In this document: in pieces, positions 50,101 to 61,169 of the stretch | Numbering within the stretch: position 1 is the stretch's first letter | Layout: every line of letters starts with the position of its first letter | NCBI GenBank assembly: GCA_021292165.1 | Contig: CM037879.1 | Coordinates: 283,686,272-283,750,271, forward strand | Length of the DNA: 64,000 bases | Reading direction: 5' to 3' | DNA from: Shinisaurus crocodilurus | Taxonomy: Eukaryota > Chordata > Lepidosauria > Squamata > Shinisauridae | Notes under the pieces: model-generated | Told to the model about the DNA's origin: nothing | Database searches by the model: none | Seen by the model: only the letters and a program-made list of their open reading frames with translations | Position numbers and translations under genes: made by a program

Positions 50101-50887
50101 AAATTTTCCAAGCCATGGTGGTCTCACTCTCCTTCCCCTCCACGTGCAAAATTCTCCCCGCCCCCAGGGACGCATGATTGGGGGAAGGGAAATGTGGAAA
50201 TAGGATGGAACGTATTATGAATGGGCATGTGTGAAACTGGCATGTACTGAAAATAGTTGTATCCGTCCATCTCTTATTATAACCACCACAGCTACTACCC
50301 TTATTTTTTAACTGAGAAATGTTAAAGGGCATGAAGTCAATCTGTCCTCATATGCACTTGAATGGTTTTTGGTCTCCTCTCCATGAAATTTCTGCATTTG
50401 AAATGATGCACACTGCATCTGCAACCAGGCATGCAGAATTGCCTCCGTAGGTGTAGGAAGAGGAAATGTGCTACTACTTTTTTATCTCTCTATCAGCTTG
50501 TTTTAGAAGAGCAGCGGCTTCGTGGTAGTACCGAGCAGGGAAAGTACATTCTCAGAAAGAAGAGGGCTTTGCACTATCAACCTGGAAAGAGATATTTTTT
50601 GATCTATGGAATCTGCTACCTATATTTAGACTTAAATGAGCTATTTATGGATGGAAGGAGTGATCATGAGAAAGTTGATAAAAGATAACAGTCTGAGTTT
50701 ATGTATAAGCAATGGGAAGTGTTTCTACTGCATTTTATTTTTTCAGCAAGCAGAAGCACTAACAATGCAATTGTATGCATGTCTATTCATAAGTAGGCCC
50801 CATTCATTTCAATGGTACTTACTCCCACATGTGTATAGGATTGCAGCCTAAGTCATTCTCAAATTAAACTTGAAAATTACATGAAAT

Positions 50888-51075
50888 AATACTTACCGGT
50901 AACACTTCTCCGAGGTTGCTGTTATGACCTCAGAGATACAGCCAGTGTGATTCTTTCCACACCAGCTGCAAGGTGGGAGGGCGCTCTGAGCGCAGAGTCT
51001 CAGCTCTGAGGTTGGAGCTGTTTTCTGAACTCGGAGGTGGGTCTCCAAATAATCGTATGGCCCTTTGTCTAGAGG
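50888..51075. repeat. Harbinger-like long MITE family, partial
   Basis: CTTCTCCGAGGTTGCTGTTATGACCTCAGAG, CAGCTGCAAGGTGGGAGGGC, TGAGGTTGGAGCTG and ATAATCGTATGGCCC match the right half of 45119-45590. The end nearest 51075 is cut by the hAT-like MITE. Confidence 0.55.
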
Positions 51076-51227
51076 TTCTAGAGCAGGGCTCTCCAACCTT
51101 GGGTCCTCAGATGTTGCTGGCCTACAGCTCCCAGCATACCCAGCCAGCATGGCTAATGACAAGGGATTCTGGGAGCTGTAGTCCAGCAACATCTGGGGAC
51201 CCAAGGTTGGAGAGCCCTGGTCTAGAG
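51076..51227. mobile_element. hAT-like palindromic MITE with 8-bp duplication
   Basis: The element is 51084-51219 (136 bp), ends CAGGGCTCTCCAACCTTGGG / CCCAAGGTTGGAGAGCCCTG. Arms are well matched near the ends and diverged near the centre. Flanks are TTCTAGAG (51076-51083) and GTCTAGAG (51220-51227). Related to 42460-42594. Confidence 0.88.
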
Positions 51228-52019
51228 GGTCAAAGGATTGTTCTGCTCAGCTGAAAAAAAGTAGCTTGCCTAAGGCCACCGTGGGAGTTCTTAGCCATTA
51301 TGCTGCACCAGGTCTTATTAGTGGTTCGTAGTTCATTTATGGAAAAAGCATCCATAAATGTTTATGCAAATCAGATATTGAAATCAGATATTTGGATAAA
51401 CAGATCATAAGCATAAGAGTCAGCCTGCTTGGCCAATCAGTGGTTAGTACTTCACTAATATCTAACATAAAAACCAGTCTCAATCACCCTAATTCATCTG
51501 GAGCTGAAATGAATTTTCACTTAAGTTCTACATTCTGCAGGAATGTTGGAATTTGCTGCTTGTTGTTTTTTTTTTTAATTGCACCAATTTTCCATTTGGA
51601 ATTTGCATGGCTGACTCTTGAAAGCTAAATCTCTTATACCTTTATCTGAAGACAAACATGTTGGCTAGCAATGTGGCAAATGGTTTTGCTTCTAAAATTC
51701 CTAAACATAAAATTGAGAGTGCTGGAGAAGGTTCAGGTAAGTAGTCGAATACAATTTGAATTTTACAAGGACATTTGAGTTCTATGAAAATGTATTGGAC
51801 AATTCCTCCTCCCCACCCCACCTCCATCCCAAAATGCATTGCAGGTCTCATCTAAGAACTTTCAGAGGGGCCACCATGTTACTCTGCGGCAGCCAAAACA
51901 AGAAAAAAAAATCCAGTAGCGCCTCAAAGACTAACAGCATAAATTGTGGCTGGTACACTTTCATGAACTGGAGACAATTTCATGAAATGTGACTGGTGAA
52001 GTGGACCCCCTAGTCCATG

Positions 52020-52115
52020 AAAAAGCATGCCAACCTTCTCCAACCTAGCACCCATGGCTGTGCTGCCTGGGGATGATGGGAGTTGTAGTCCAATACATCT
52101 GGAAAGTGCCACATG
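52020..52115. mobile_element. hAT-like palindromic MITE, diverged
   Basis: GCCAACCTTCTCCAACCTAGC and GATGATGGGAGTTGTAGTCCAATACATCTGGAAAGTGCC are remnants of the same type of palindrome as 44717-44836. Confidence 0.5.
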
Positions 52116-52119
52116 TTCA

Positions 52120-53150
52120 GGAAAGAAACTTGCTAGCCTTTAAGGTGTTACAGGATACTTTTCAGCTCTTGCCAAAATTCCCATGACAGGGCAACCTTTC
52201 GTCTCCGATTGATACAACCCGAGTCCCCAAACTTCCTATGAACCTAATCTAGGTAACTGTACCAAAGGATTGAGTTCCTAGGTCACTAAGGCTGCGTACT
52301 TAGTTTCTGACCTGTTAGCTAATCCAGTTAGACCTTTGGAAGGGTTTCCCACCCACACACATCTCTGGCGAGACCAGCCCCTTCTAATCAGTAGGAGAGC
52401 ATGACCTACATTCCCCAGCATATAGGCAAGTAAGTGAAGGAGCCTTGCAGGGCCTGGGGCACTCAAGAGGTTAAAATAAGAAACATATTGACTTAATGGA
52501 GCGCCAAAGCCTTAAGCAAGCTTCCTATGCTTATACAAGCTACCAGTCCCAAAACCCCCATCTCCTTCGCTCCTTGGACCCAACAAGAATCTATTGTCTC
52601 TTGGAAGAGAGCCGGGGAGCTCCTCCTGCCTAATTCTGTATTAATTAATCCAGACTAGTTACTACCCCCAGTTCTATACCCTAAGTAATACTAGTAGTAT
52701 TAATAAACATAATTATGGAGGATCCATTCATATCCCACAAGCATGTACCGAAAGTAGCATTTTCACTTCTTTTTTCTTCAACAGGGGGTCCCTCGGACAT
52801 TAAATATAAGCATCACCTGCTGAATTTCTGCCTGCCACACAACAGTAAATGGCATAGGTTTGTTGCCAAGGAAAGAAAAAAAGTTGTCAACTTTTAGGGC
52901 TGGCTCAGATCTGCATCTTTAGCATTTGATGAATGTACCATCAAGCAATGACCTGCACATTTGAACATGGCCATGCTCATCAGCAGTGCATTGGTTCCCC
53001 CCCCCCACATTCAACTGCCAGCCATTGGGTGCAAAGTCATCAAATGTAGGGAAATCAAGTGACACACTTGGATGTGTGGACCAGTTCTTAGTTCCTCTTT
53101 AACACAGTTTAATGTTCAAACATATGTATAGAAAATTAGTCACATCTGCC
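52120..53150. other. No gene or repeat recognised
   Basis: Mixed-composition DNA. Frames up to 62 codons without motifs. May be single-copy. Confidence 0.4.
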
Positions 53151-53342
53151 ATAGGGATGTCGGAGATATCCACAATGGAGTCAAAGGAGTTCAGATTTCT
53201 ATGAGTCTGACCTGCAAATTCCACAGCAGACCAGTTTTTGCTGAGAGTTGCACTTGCTCAGATTCTGTGGACTTTCAGACCAGTTTTTTTTTTTTTTTAA
53301 CTTTGCGGGAGGGATTGCACAAGTGCTCACTTGTGCTAATGT

Positions 53343-53892
53343 GCACTTTTAGGGATGTGTGAGGAATCTGATAGGGGTATGAAAATCTGATGGATTTTCA
53401 TGATCCCCCCCCCCCGGATTCTGGTTCGCCAGCCCTGCACTGGCACTAGCTTGCTGTGGTACGAGTCAAGCCAGCTCATGGAGTGCCATATCTAAGATGG
53501 TAGGGAGGTATGCTGAGAGGGAACTTACCTGCTCTGGGGGGTGCTCCAGGGCACCCCCCACCTGCTCTCGCCACTAACAGCGCCAGGGAACTGGAAGTGA
53601 CATGACGGGTTCCCTGGCGCTGTGTTTTTAGCGTAAAAACCAGGGCAACCCAGCTTAAAACGGCCACGAATAGCAAATTGCGTCCGTTTCAAGCTGGGTT
53701 GCCCTGGTTTCTATGCTAAAAGCACAGTGCCAGGGGAACCGGAAACAGATGCGCCGGGGACCTGAAGCTCTTTTCCCCAGTGCGTCTTGGATCGAGCGGT
53801 GGGAAGGTACGTCACGAGAGTCTCGGGGGGGCGAGCAGGCCACTTTCGGCCCGCTTTCACCCCCCCCAAGACTCTCGGATACATCGCTATAA
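53343..53892. mobile_element. TAGGGATG-type fold-back element, both ends visible
   Basis: Left end TAGGGATGTGTGAGGAATCTG; right end ACTCTCGGATACATCGCTA. Arms 53608-53663 and 53684-53740 form an inverted repeat of about 56 bp with few differences (GGTTCCCTGGCGC ... CAGGGCAACCCAGC). The outer text resembles the other subtypes (TTTTCCCCAGTGCGTC, GGCCACTTTCGGCCCGC). Confidence 0.7.
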
Positions 53893-54350
53893 GATGGGCT
53901 GCAGTTTGCACATTTGTTTAAACGTTAAGGAAATTTGCACAAATTGCATAACTTTATGCAATTCGTGCAAATTGGGTTATTCTGTATGTTTTGCACAAAT
54001 AATCACCTGAAAAGCACGTGGATCTAGCATGATTTCGATAAAATTGGCCAACTTTACACAAAGCACGCTAGATCCACATGTTTTTCGGGTGATTATTTGC
54101 GTAACATATACAAATTACCCAGATTTGCGCAAATTGCGTAAAGTTATGAAGATTGCGTAAAGTTACACGATTTGCATAAATTTCCTTACCATTTAAAAAA
54201 TGTGCAAACTGTGGCCCAATTTCAAGATGGAAGTCCGTGGAAAAACTCCTGACTTGACCGACTTCCGATCATCTGATTGGAAGCGGGCAGGAAGTCCATC
54301 AAGCTCAAATGAGCCGGATTTCCCAGCATCAGCACATCCCTACAAAAGTT
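53893..54350. mobile_element. Very long fold-back element, about 130-150-bp arms
   Basis: Bases 53900-54028 (GCAGTTTGCACATTTG ... CACGTGGATCTAGC) and 54067-54216 (GCTAGATCCACATG ... TGTGCAAACTGTGGCC) form an extended imperfect inverted repeat. The right arm has an additional internal repeat (ATTGCGTAAAGTTA twice). The right end is AGCACATCCCTAC, so it belongs to the TAGGGATG group. Confidence 0.75.
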
Positions 54351-55074
54351 TGCATTCGCACAAAAATGCACATTTGCAAACAGGAACAAAATTCTTCTGC
54401 AGCCCTACAAAAAAAATCCGATTCTGTCAATGAGCCGACAACAGAAGGAAAGATGCCTAACAATATGTAAAACACAAACGGAACGGATTTAACAGAATCC
54501 ATACATCCCTATGATATGTGTGATATGAATTGTGCAGAAGGAAGACACTCTTGCTTAAATAACCATTGTGATAGGCAGTGCAAGGGGTCGGCGTCAGAGG
54601 GCTTATATGCTGCATGGACCTTCAAGAGACACATTGCACCCCTTTCTGGTAGGGATGGGGAGAATTTTCTTTGCTCTGCATGTATAACTAAACAGACCTA
54701 ATTTGCCTGTCCTGGACTAATATGCAGGTTGCCTCAATCTAGCATTGCTCTGGGATATTCCACGAAATTCAGCATGATTGGTGGCTTACACAGCTGCCCA
54801 TTGCCAGGTAAAATTGGGCCAATGGGTTCCCAGGAGGGGTGGGTGGGTGGGCCCAATTCACAGAAGGCAGCCCTATCCGTCACAAGAAACAGAGGCACTC
54901 TGTGATTCCAGACTGCAGCTTCCACGGTGCGCTTTGATATTTGCACATGTGCAAAAGAGAATTTACACAGAACAAGAGTTCACTTCGAGGGAGAACTCTT
55001 ATCTGAGCCTACCTGAGCAAGTTCGTGATTTTTCCGAGTAGATAACAAACTTGTTCACAGTAAGTTCATCCATC

Positions 55075-55320
55075 ACTAGCAAAAACTGCATACAAAAATG
55101 TATATACAAAGGAAAGTTGCATACAAAAATGTGCATATTATGGGAAATCGCAGAGTGCATATGTTTGGGGAAATTTCATATGAAAATAAATGCCAACTGT
55201 CATGCAGTTCCTTAAATAAATAAAAAAATGGGCTGATGCAAAAATGGGATGGAGGCGCAGACTTAGGTGAAGACATACGAGATTGACTTTGACTGATTCA
55301 GCCATCCCTATGATCTGGTC
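55075..55320. repeat. AT-rich repeat copy (reverse orientation)
   Basis: AAACTGCATACAAAAATGTATATAC, GTTGCATACAAAAATGTGCATATTATGGG and a terminal GCCATCCCTATG. The end suggests that this AT-rich family also belongs to the TAGGGATG group. Confidence 0.5.
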
Positions 55321-55384
55321 TACACACAGCTTAACAATGTTAACTTCTTCACAGGAGGAGCTGTGTGAGGTAAAACAGGTTGCC

Positions 55385-55560
55385 TTGGGAGGTTCTGGGC
55401 TCTTCCTCGCTGAAGATATTTGAGTCAGCCGAGACTGGACAACCATCTGTCAGGGATACTGAATCGATGCTGAAGTTGCACCCTGCATCGCATATCCTGC
55501 ACTGAGCAAAAGGTTGAACTAGATGACCCCCAAGGTCCCTTCCAACTCTCTATTCACTAC
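55385..55560 (+). mobile_element. CR1-type LINE tail
   Basis: GACTGGACAACCATCTGTCAGGGATAC and AGGTTGAACTAGATGACCCCCAAGGTCCCTTCCAACTCT are the CR1 stop-proximal codons and 3' end, from a subfamily different from 8997-9411. Confidence 0.8.
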
Positions 55561-55990
55561 CGGGCCAGGTTTATGGTTTTGGTACAAGTGTATAAAGCCC
55601 TAAACAACATGGGACCAGGGTACTTGAGAGAGCACCTTCTCCCTTACCAACCTGCCCGGCCACTGAGGTCATCAGATGGCATGTCCCCAGTGGTTCCATA
55701 GGGACCTTTGGCCCGATTGGAGTCCAGTCGGAGACGAGCCTTCAGTGTAGTGGCTCCATTTCTGTGGAACTCCCTGCCTCTGGAGGGACTTGTTTTCAGC
55801 ACCTCCTGAAAACATCTCTATTTCAGGAAGACTTCTTGGGTTGACCAGCCAGTTTTATTGATATCCCATTTTTAACATATTGTTTTATTCTTTTATCTGT
55901 TTTTTATATTTTTATTGTCCACCGCTCTGGAATCTGTTTAGATGTAGATAGAATGGTATATAAATGTTGTAAATAAATAATAAATAAAAA
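55561..55990 (+). pseudogene. L2-type LINE 3' end
   Basis: The frame reads RARFMVLVQVYKALNNMGPG, YLREHLLPYQPARPLRSSDG, one in-frame stop, then RRRAFSVVAPFLWNSLP. It then has CAGGAAGACTTCTTGGG, a T-rich stretch, and the tail CCACCGCTCTGGAATCTG ... GGTATATAAATG(TTGTAAATA). Both the coding motif and the tail are L2-like. 5'-truncated and inactive. Confidence 0.85.
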
Positions 55991-55999
55991 TAATCCAAT

Positions 56000-56995
56000 A
56001 ATTCTCATTTGAAAGTGGGTGTGGGCCAGGAGAAGGGGGCCTGGTCATCTAGGGGACCCTAGAAGTCTGGATTGGGTTCTCAGGTGGGCCTGAGGTTCAG
56101 CTTCACACACACAAACGTTTTGTTACATCCCTCCTCCAAACATCTTTGGTCTCCCTGGCACAAGCATAGAACACACATTCCATTTTGTCACCTGGGATAA
56201 ATCCAGGTGACTTTTCCACTCTTCAGTCATGAATGATAGCTAGGAAGATACATGCATTAGCAACAGAGAGGTCGGTTTGATGTTTCCACCTTGTATATAG
56301 CAGTGTGTTTCAAAGTTTACTTGACAACTGCATTTATTTCATATTACAATTTGTTGCAGGTTAACAATCTTGGCTTATCAGAAGACATTAATCTTGAATG
56401 GGGGTTAGTTATCTTAACATGAAAGGGAAGGTGTCTCCTCCAGGGTGGAATGGAGCAGAGAACATTTTGAAAGGGTAATGTTGATGTCCCTAATGCCATA
56501 AAAAAAAAAAAAGTAGAAATGAAATCTGATGAATGCTGCAGTGGGAGAGAAATAAGTCATCGTTTCAGTAAAATATGGTTGCCAGTGTTGCCTTCGGGGA
56601 CATTCAAATCTATGCAAAAAAGAGGAAAAAGACACTAGAAGAATGAAAAACAACTGCATGTCCCTGATGTTTATAAATGGTTCTTGCAGTCCAGAAAAGT
56701 GTGTGTGTGTGTGTGTGTGTGTACAAGTTTTCTTTGCAACTTTTAATGTCATTTCCTTTTATTACGTATGTGGAATTGTATGGTGAATTCCAAAGAAAAA
56801 CTCTGCCCACCATGTTTCATTGGTCTCGGAGCATGATTCTTGCTTTTGCCATGGGTTCAAATTCAGCTACAGAATTTAATATATTTTTTAAAAAGAATAT
56901 TATATATAAAGTTTTGGCTACAGAGGGATATAAAGTTTTGGCCACAAAGATGCCAAGTCAGACAATACATTTAAAGTATGGGTAGACAGAAGCGA
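56000..56995. other. No gene recognised; (GT)n
   Basis: (GT)n at about 56699-56722. Low-complexity poly-A at 56501-56512. Frames up to 112 codons have no motif. Confidence 0.4.
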
Positions 56996-56999
56996 GATC

Positions 57000-57112
57000 T
57001 CCAGCAGTTTTGGACTCCAACACTCAGAAGCCCCTGCCAGCATTGCCAATGGTCAGGAATGCCAGGAGCTGAAGTCCAAACATCTGGAGATCTACTTTCC
57101 GCCCAGCCCTAG
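57000..57112. mobile_element. hAT-like palindromic MITE, diverged
   Basis: GAGATCTCCAGCAGTTTTGGACTCCAAC against GAAGTCCAAACATCTGGAGATCTAC is a degraded inverted pair like 44717-44836. Confidence 0.55.
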
Positions 57113-57171
57113 TTTAAAGCATGTCTAGATTTAGTATATCTGGTTTTTGTTATTTAAATGGCACCCATGGT

Positions 57172-57455
57172 GTGTGTGGGGGGGGGCTGAGGCACCGCTG
57201 GGATACATTGTATCCTGGTGGAGCCTCAATCCTCCCCTCCCTGCTCCCAGGGACACCCACACAATGCCAGCCCCGAGGTCTGTCTTCCATCCTCAGAGAT
57301 GCATGAAAAGAACCACACCAGGTGCGAGGGCGCTCCAAGGTCTGAGTTCTAGCGCCGACCTGGGAACACGTTTCTGAGGTCAGAGCTGGAAATCTAGCCT
57401 TCCCTATGGCCATCTGGACAGCGTCTAGCAGCAGCCATAGGATTGCACCCTAAGA
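57172..57455. repeat. Harbinger-like long MITE family copy
   Basis: TATCCTGGTGGAGCCTC, GCCCCGAGGTCTGTC, CTCCAAGGTCTGAG, TTTCTGAGGTCAGAGCTGG and the end AGCCATAGGATTGCACCCTAAG. The right end TAGGATTGCACCC is intact. Confidence 0.6.
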
Positions 57456-57474
57456 CACCTTTCTTAAAACAAAG

Positions 57475-57690
57475 TAAAAAGGCTCAAGGCATCTTAAAAG
57501 CAATTAAAATATACCAAAAAAATTAAAGCAATGTAATACAACTAAAACAAGTAACTATAATACCAGGACCTGATAAAACAAATAAAATAAGAATGCCTGG
57601 TTTAACCTGGTACCAAAAAGATGACAATGTTGGTGCCAGGAGGCCCTCAGTGGGGAGAGCCTTCCATAATTGGGGCGGGGAGCACTATCA
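57475..57690 (-). mobile_element. L2-type LINE tail
   Basis: GCCTGGTTTAACCTGGTACCAAAAAGATG, TTGGTGCCAGGAGGCCCTCAGTGGGGAGAGCCTTCCATAATTGGGG parallels 60905-60990 closely, and AATTAAAATA-rich text precedes it. Confidence 0.75.
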
Positions 57691-58014
57691 AAAAGTATAT
57701 CTTCTTTGTCATCCTCCAGAATGCGCGATTGCTCTTACTTAGGTTAACTGCTTTCCTTCACACCTTGGTGCCGATCATGCCCCTTGCTATAGCTGCTATT
57801 TGCCCAGGAAGGGAAGCTGCCTTCTGCAGTTTTCATACTTCCGATTCCCACAACTACTTATCTTTTTTGGTTGGTTGATCAGGAGAAAGCTGGTCTCGCG
57901 GAAGACTGGATTCTTCATTTTTCAGTAATAACCTGGCCTATTTAGCCATGGACTTTGGCACATTAAGGGACTATGTAAATCCATTTTCATTCACCAATCT
58001 GACATACTGAAGCA

Positions 58015-58049
58015 CGCACACACATACACACACACACACACACACACAG
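58015..58049. repeat. (CA)n microsatellite
   Basis: About 17 CA units with a few interruptions. Confidence 0.9.
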
Positions 58050-58149
58050 GAAATAATAAAATGCAGCTGTCTTGTGGTTAAATGTCTACTCTAGTCAATT
58101 TCAGTTTCAGATGGATGAATCTGTCAATTTCAACTTCTCATTTTTCCAA

Positions 58150-58440
58150 TCTTAAATTTCAATCAAATCAAAACTTTGAGATTTTTTTTAAAAAAAATAC
58201 ATTTAATACATTTTAATACATTCATTTTTGCATGAAGTTTTCCCAATACACACATTTTTTCCCAAGCAACATTCCCAATAGAATGTGTTTTTAACATTAT
58301 TTTCACGGATGTATGTATTTTCGCATGCATGCTTTGATTGGAGAATTCCCAAGAGCTGAAGATTCAAAGACGTGTGATTTTTTTGAAGGATAACTGAGTT
58401 TGGGTGCATGTACTGGTTCAAAAATGCAACGTTAGTTAAG
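58150..58440. repeat. AT-rich interspersed repeat copy
   Basis: TTTGAGATTTTTTTTAAAAAAAA, ATTCATTTTTGCATGAAG, TTTCCCAATACACACATTTTTTC, ACATTATTTTCACGGATGTATG and GATTGGAGAATTCCC follow the same order as 1385-1650. Confidence 0.6.
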
Positions 58441-58444
58441 TTGG

Positions 58445-59472
58445 CACTAAAAGGAAATTACCGTGGGGATTGGATTGGCTCCACTCACTGAGCTATGGGG
58501 CCCTGCCTTCTCCCAAAGGCAGAAGTTCAGCATGAAAGCCAGCAGGCCAGGTTGCTGTTGTTTTTAAAGCAAACACAAAGAATAAAATTGTTGTACACAT
58601 CGATAGACCTATATTTTAATATTAGGTTTTCCCCATTTACTTTGGGCTGGACAACTGTGTCATCTGCGTTGGCACCTTATTCATTAGCTGATTTATGTAT
58701 GTCTCTTTTCAGTGTCTGCGTTTGCCATCCTAAGTAGCTCCTTTTGGCTCTTATCGGTGTTTTCAATTTTCTTTGATGCCATTTTGAAAAGAGACAATGT
58801 GCATCACTGACTACTATTATTGCTGCCATGTCGATTACGCATGTTGCCCTTTGCCCTGCCTTGCAATCATCTGACCCTCCTTCAAGACCTTTGCATAATT
58901 ACCTATCCAATTTCTTTATCTCCTTTCCCTCCCTTCCTTTGTATTTCTCTTGTTCACTTCCATTCCAAAGAGCAATATAGCTGTGGTCACTGTCAAAGTC
59001 ATGTTGACCTTGGGGGGGGGGGAGCTCTATACGCCCAACAAGATAACCAATTAATGACTTATTTCTTTATCTCAATGTCAAGTCATTCCTAAGACTGCTG
59101 TTATGTCTTCCTCCCCCACCTCTTCCCTTTGACTAAGTGTTAATTAACTTCGCCAACTTTTTCCTTTCATTATATTCAATTCACCATTATTTAAAGCATA
59201 ATAAAGCCAGAGTGGGTAGTTTAATTTCAAGATTCTCCCAAAGTATTTACTCAGGGTTGTCACTTCCAAGACATATTCAGTCTATTCATCTGCAGCCCAG
59301 GCCTCCTTTATTTCATGTAGAGTTGAAACAAATTTGGGAGCGGGAAAACAAATCCTGTACCTTGAATTCGCTTGCAAGAAAATGATTTTACAGTGAAATT
59401 GTATGCATATCTATTCAAAGGTAAGCCCCACTGTGTTTACTCATGTGCATAAGATTGCAGCCTTCATTTGAT

Positions 59473-59525
<53 letters not shown>

Positions 59526-59870
59526 CCAGCTATGGATGCCATTGGATATGGGGTGGGGTGGGGATTAGGTAGGGATATAAAAGGGATTGAACATGACTTG
59601 TTCACCTAAAGAAAGAAAGAAAAAACAATTTTGGGAGTCCCTCAGGCAAAACATCTGAAGGCATTTTGAGGGAAGCAAAAAGAGTTTTCATCAGAGTAAT
59701 TTCTCCAAGTCGGTTCTTTATTATCCAAGTGTAGCGGTACTCAAACTTTTTTGTCTCATAGATCACTTGGAAATTGCTGGGAGTCTGGGCAGACCACTTA
59801 ATAATGTCGCCCCCCCCCCCAGAAATCAAAGCACATACATAACTCACATTTTAATTTTTTTTCTTCCCCC
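58445..59870. other. No gene recognised; (CA)n
   Basis: A long (CA)n tract lies at about 59480-59522. Bases 59390-59460 include an ATTGTATGCAT ... ATAAGATTGCAGCC remnant of the GCAATCCTATGC MITE type. T-rich, motif-free text otherwise. Confidence 0.4.
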
Positions 59871-60014
59871 CCTAGGGTGAGCTGTATTGTATTTCTAATT
59901 AAATTATAGTAATTATTTCTAAATTGGCATCCATCATATAAAATAGCATATGCAAATATCATGTAAAACTGCGTCCTCTTTTTTGGTGATGTGTAAGTGG
60001 GCCACCCTAGTTCT
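59868..60014 (-). repeat. GGACTGTCCTCTG-type element, end fragment
   Basis: TTATTTCTAAATTGGCATCC, TATGCAAATATCATG, GCGTCCTCTTTTTTGGTGATGTGTAAGTGGGCCACCCTAG is the terminal block of 35940-36078. Confidence 0.6.
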
Positions 60015-60099
60015 ACTTTCAAGCAAGCTTGCAAGGTATTTAAATATGACTTGCATCCAGCATCATTTTGTGTCCAGCAGAAATTCTGTTATATTTTAG

Positions 60100-60360
60100 G
60101 GGCGGGTGGAGCGCCCAGGACTCAACTTGTGGTGCGCGAGCCAAAGTGCTGCCGCCGCGCGAGCCAAGCCAAACGCGAGCACTAGCTGAGGCGCTCACCG
60201 GATTCTGGGTCCCCGGCTCTATGTTGTTTACATAGAAAATTGTTGTTTACATAGAAAACTGGTTGCCAGCCAGATGGGCGATTAATAAATGTAAATAATA
60301 AATAAATAAGATATGTTAGAAATGGCCGTGATTTGCACAAGTTATGCAGGATCAGGATCC
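60100..60360. mobile_element. Fold-back element remnant with inserted LINE tail
   Basis: TGTTTACATAGAAAATTG and AAGATATGTTAGAAATGGCCGTGATTTGCACAAGTTATGC are the AGAAAATGCC-type stem wording. About 45 bp of LINE-tail text (GCCAGATGGGCGATTAATAAATG, AAATAAATAA) interrupts it at about 60270-60310. Confidence 0.5.
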
Positions 60361-60436
60361 CCTGAAGTGTCTTGTTCCTCAGGGACATCTTGCTCAGGAG
60401 GCTGAAGAGCGGGCATGACACAGGAGCAGGGAGGTT

Positions 60437-60560
60437 ATCTATCTATCTATCTATCTATCTATTTTCTATACCACCCAATAGCCGAAGCTCTCTGGCTGGT
60501 TTACAACAATCAATTAAAAAGTACAATAGAGTACAATATAAAATATGCACAATAAAAACA
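60437..60560 (-). mobile_element. L2-type LINE tail with (CTAT)n
   Basis: (CTAT)n at 60437-60462, then TTCTATACCACCCAATAGCCGAAGCTCTCTGGC and AATTAAAAAGTAC. Tail only. Confidence 0.65.
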
Positions 60561-60654
60561 TTAGTTAAAAAATTATTTTTTATAAAAAATTATAATGTTG
60601 CCCCTTCCTCCCCCTGAGCTGACACAAACAACAGCCCCACATGATGTCTCCATA

Positions 60655-61165
60655 CATTTCATTTCATTCATTTCATTTATTTCATTTCTATACCGCCCCA
60701 CAGCCGAAGCTCTCTGGGCGGTTCACAATAGTGTATACATAAAAACAACAATAAAAGCATACAAAATAGTTTAAAAGATTAAAAACCAAATTTAAAACAC
60801 AGTTTAAAATAACAATCCAAAACTAATAAAACTGAGCCTACAGGTGACAATTCCCCCCCCCCCGTGCTATTCCTAGCTCCTAATTATTAAATGCCTTGGC
60901 ATAGAGGGAAGTCTTAACCTGGCGCCGAAAAGATAGTAAGGTTGGCGCCAGGCGGGTCTCAGTGGGGAGCTTGTTCCATAATTGGGGGGCTACCACCAAG
61001 AAGGGCCCTCCTCCTCGTTGCCACCAACCGAGCCTCTCTTGGAGGTGGCAGTCGGAGGAGGGCCCCCGATGTTGAGCGTAGTGTCCGGTTAGATTGCGGT
61101 TGGGAGAGACGTTCCGTCATTTGGAGACCAACGCATTGGTTTGGATCCAAACTTCATCGTGCCTA
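60655..61165 (-). mobile_element. L2-type LINE 3' end, longest copy
   Basis: TTCTATACCGCCCCACAGCCGAAGCTCTCTGGGCGG, AAACAACAATAAAAGC, CCTGGCGCCGAAAAGATAG, GTTGGCGCCAGGCGGGTCTCAGTGGGGAG, CCATAATTGGGGGGC and GGGCCCTCCTCCTCGTTGCC. Reverse orientation and 5'-truncated. The class follows the common tail; coding motifs are not reached. Confidence 0.7.
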
Positions 61166-61169
61166 GAGT

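Larger units (their letters stand above)
48992..50125 (-). mobile_element. 5'-truncated L1 LINE with 13-bp target duplication
   Basis: CCATGGTGGTCTC flanks the insertion at 48992-49004 and 50113-50125. The minus strand has part of ORF2's C-terminal region (50100-49210), then an unusual 3' UTR with (TTC)n and (ATT)n, then TTTGAAATCTAAGAAAAATATTTTTTTAAAAAA. Length about 1.1 kb. The coding part is detailed separately. Confidence 0.9.
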
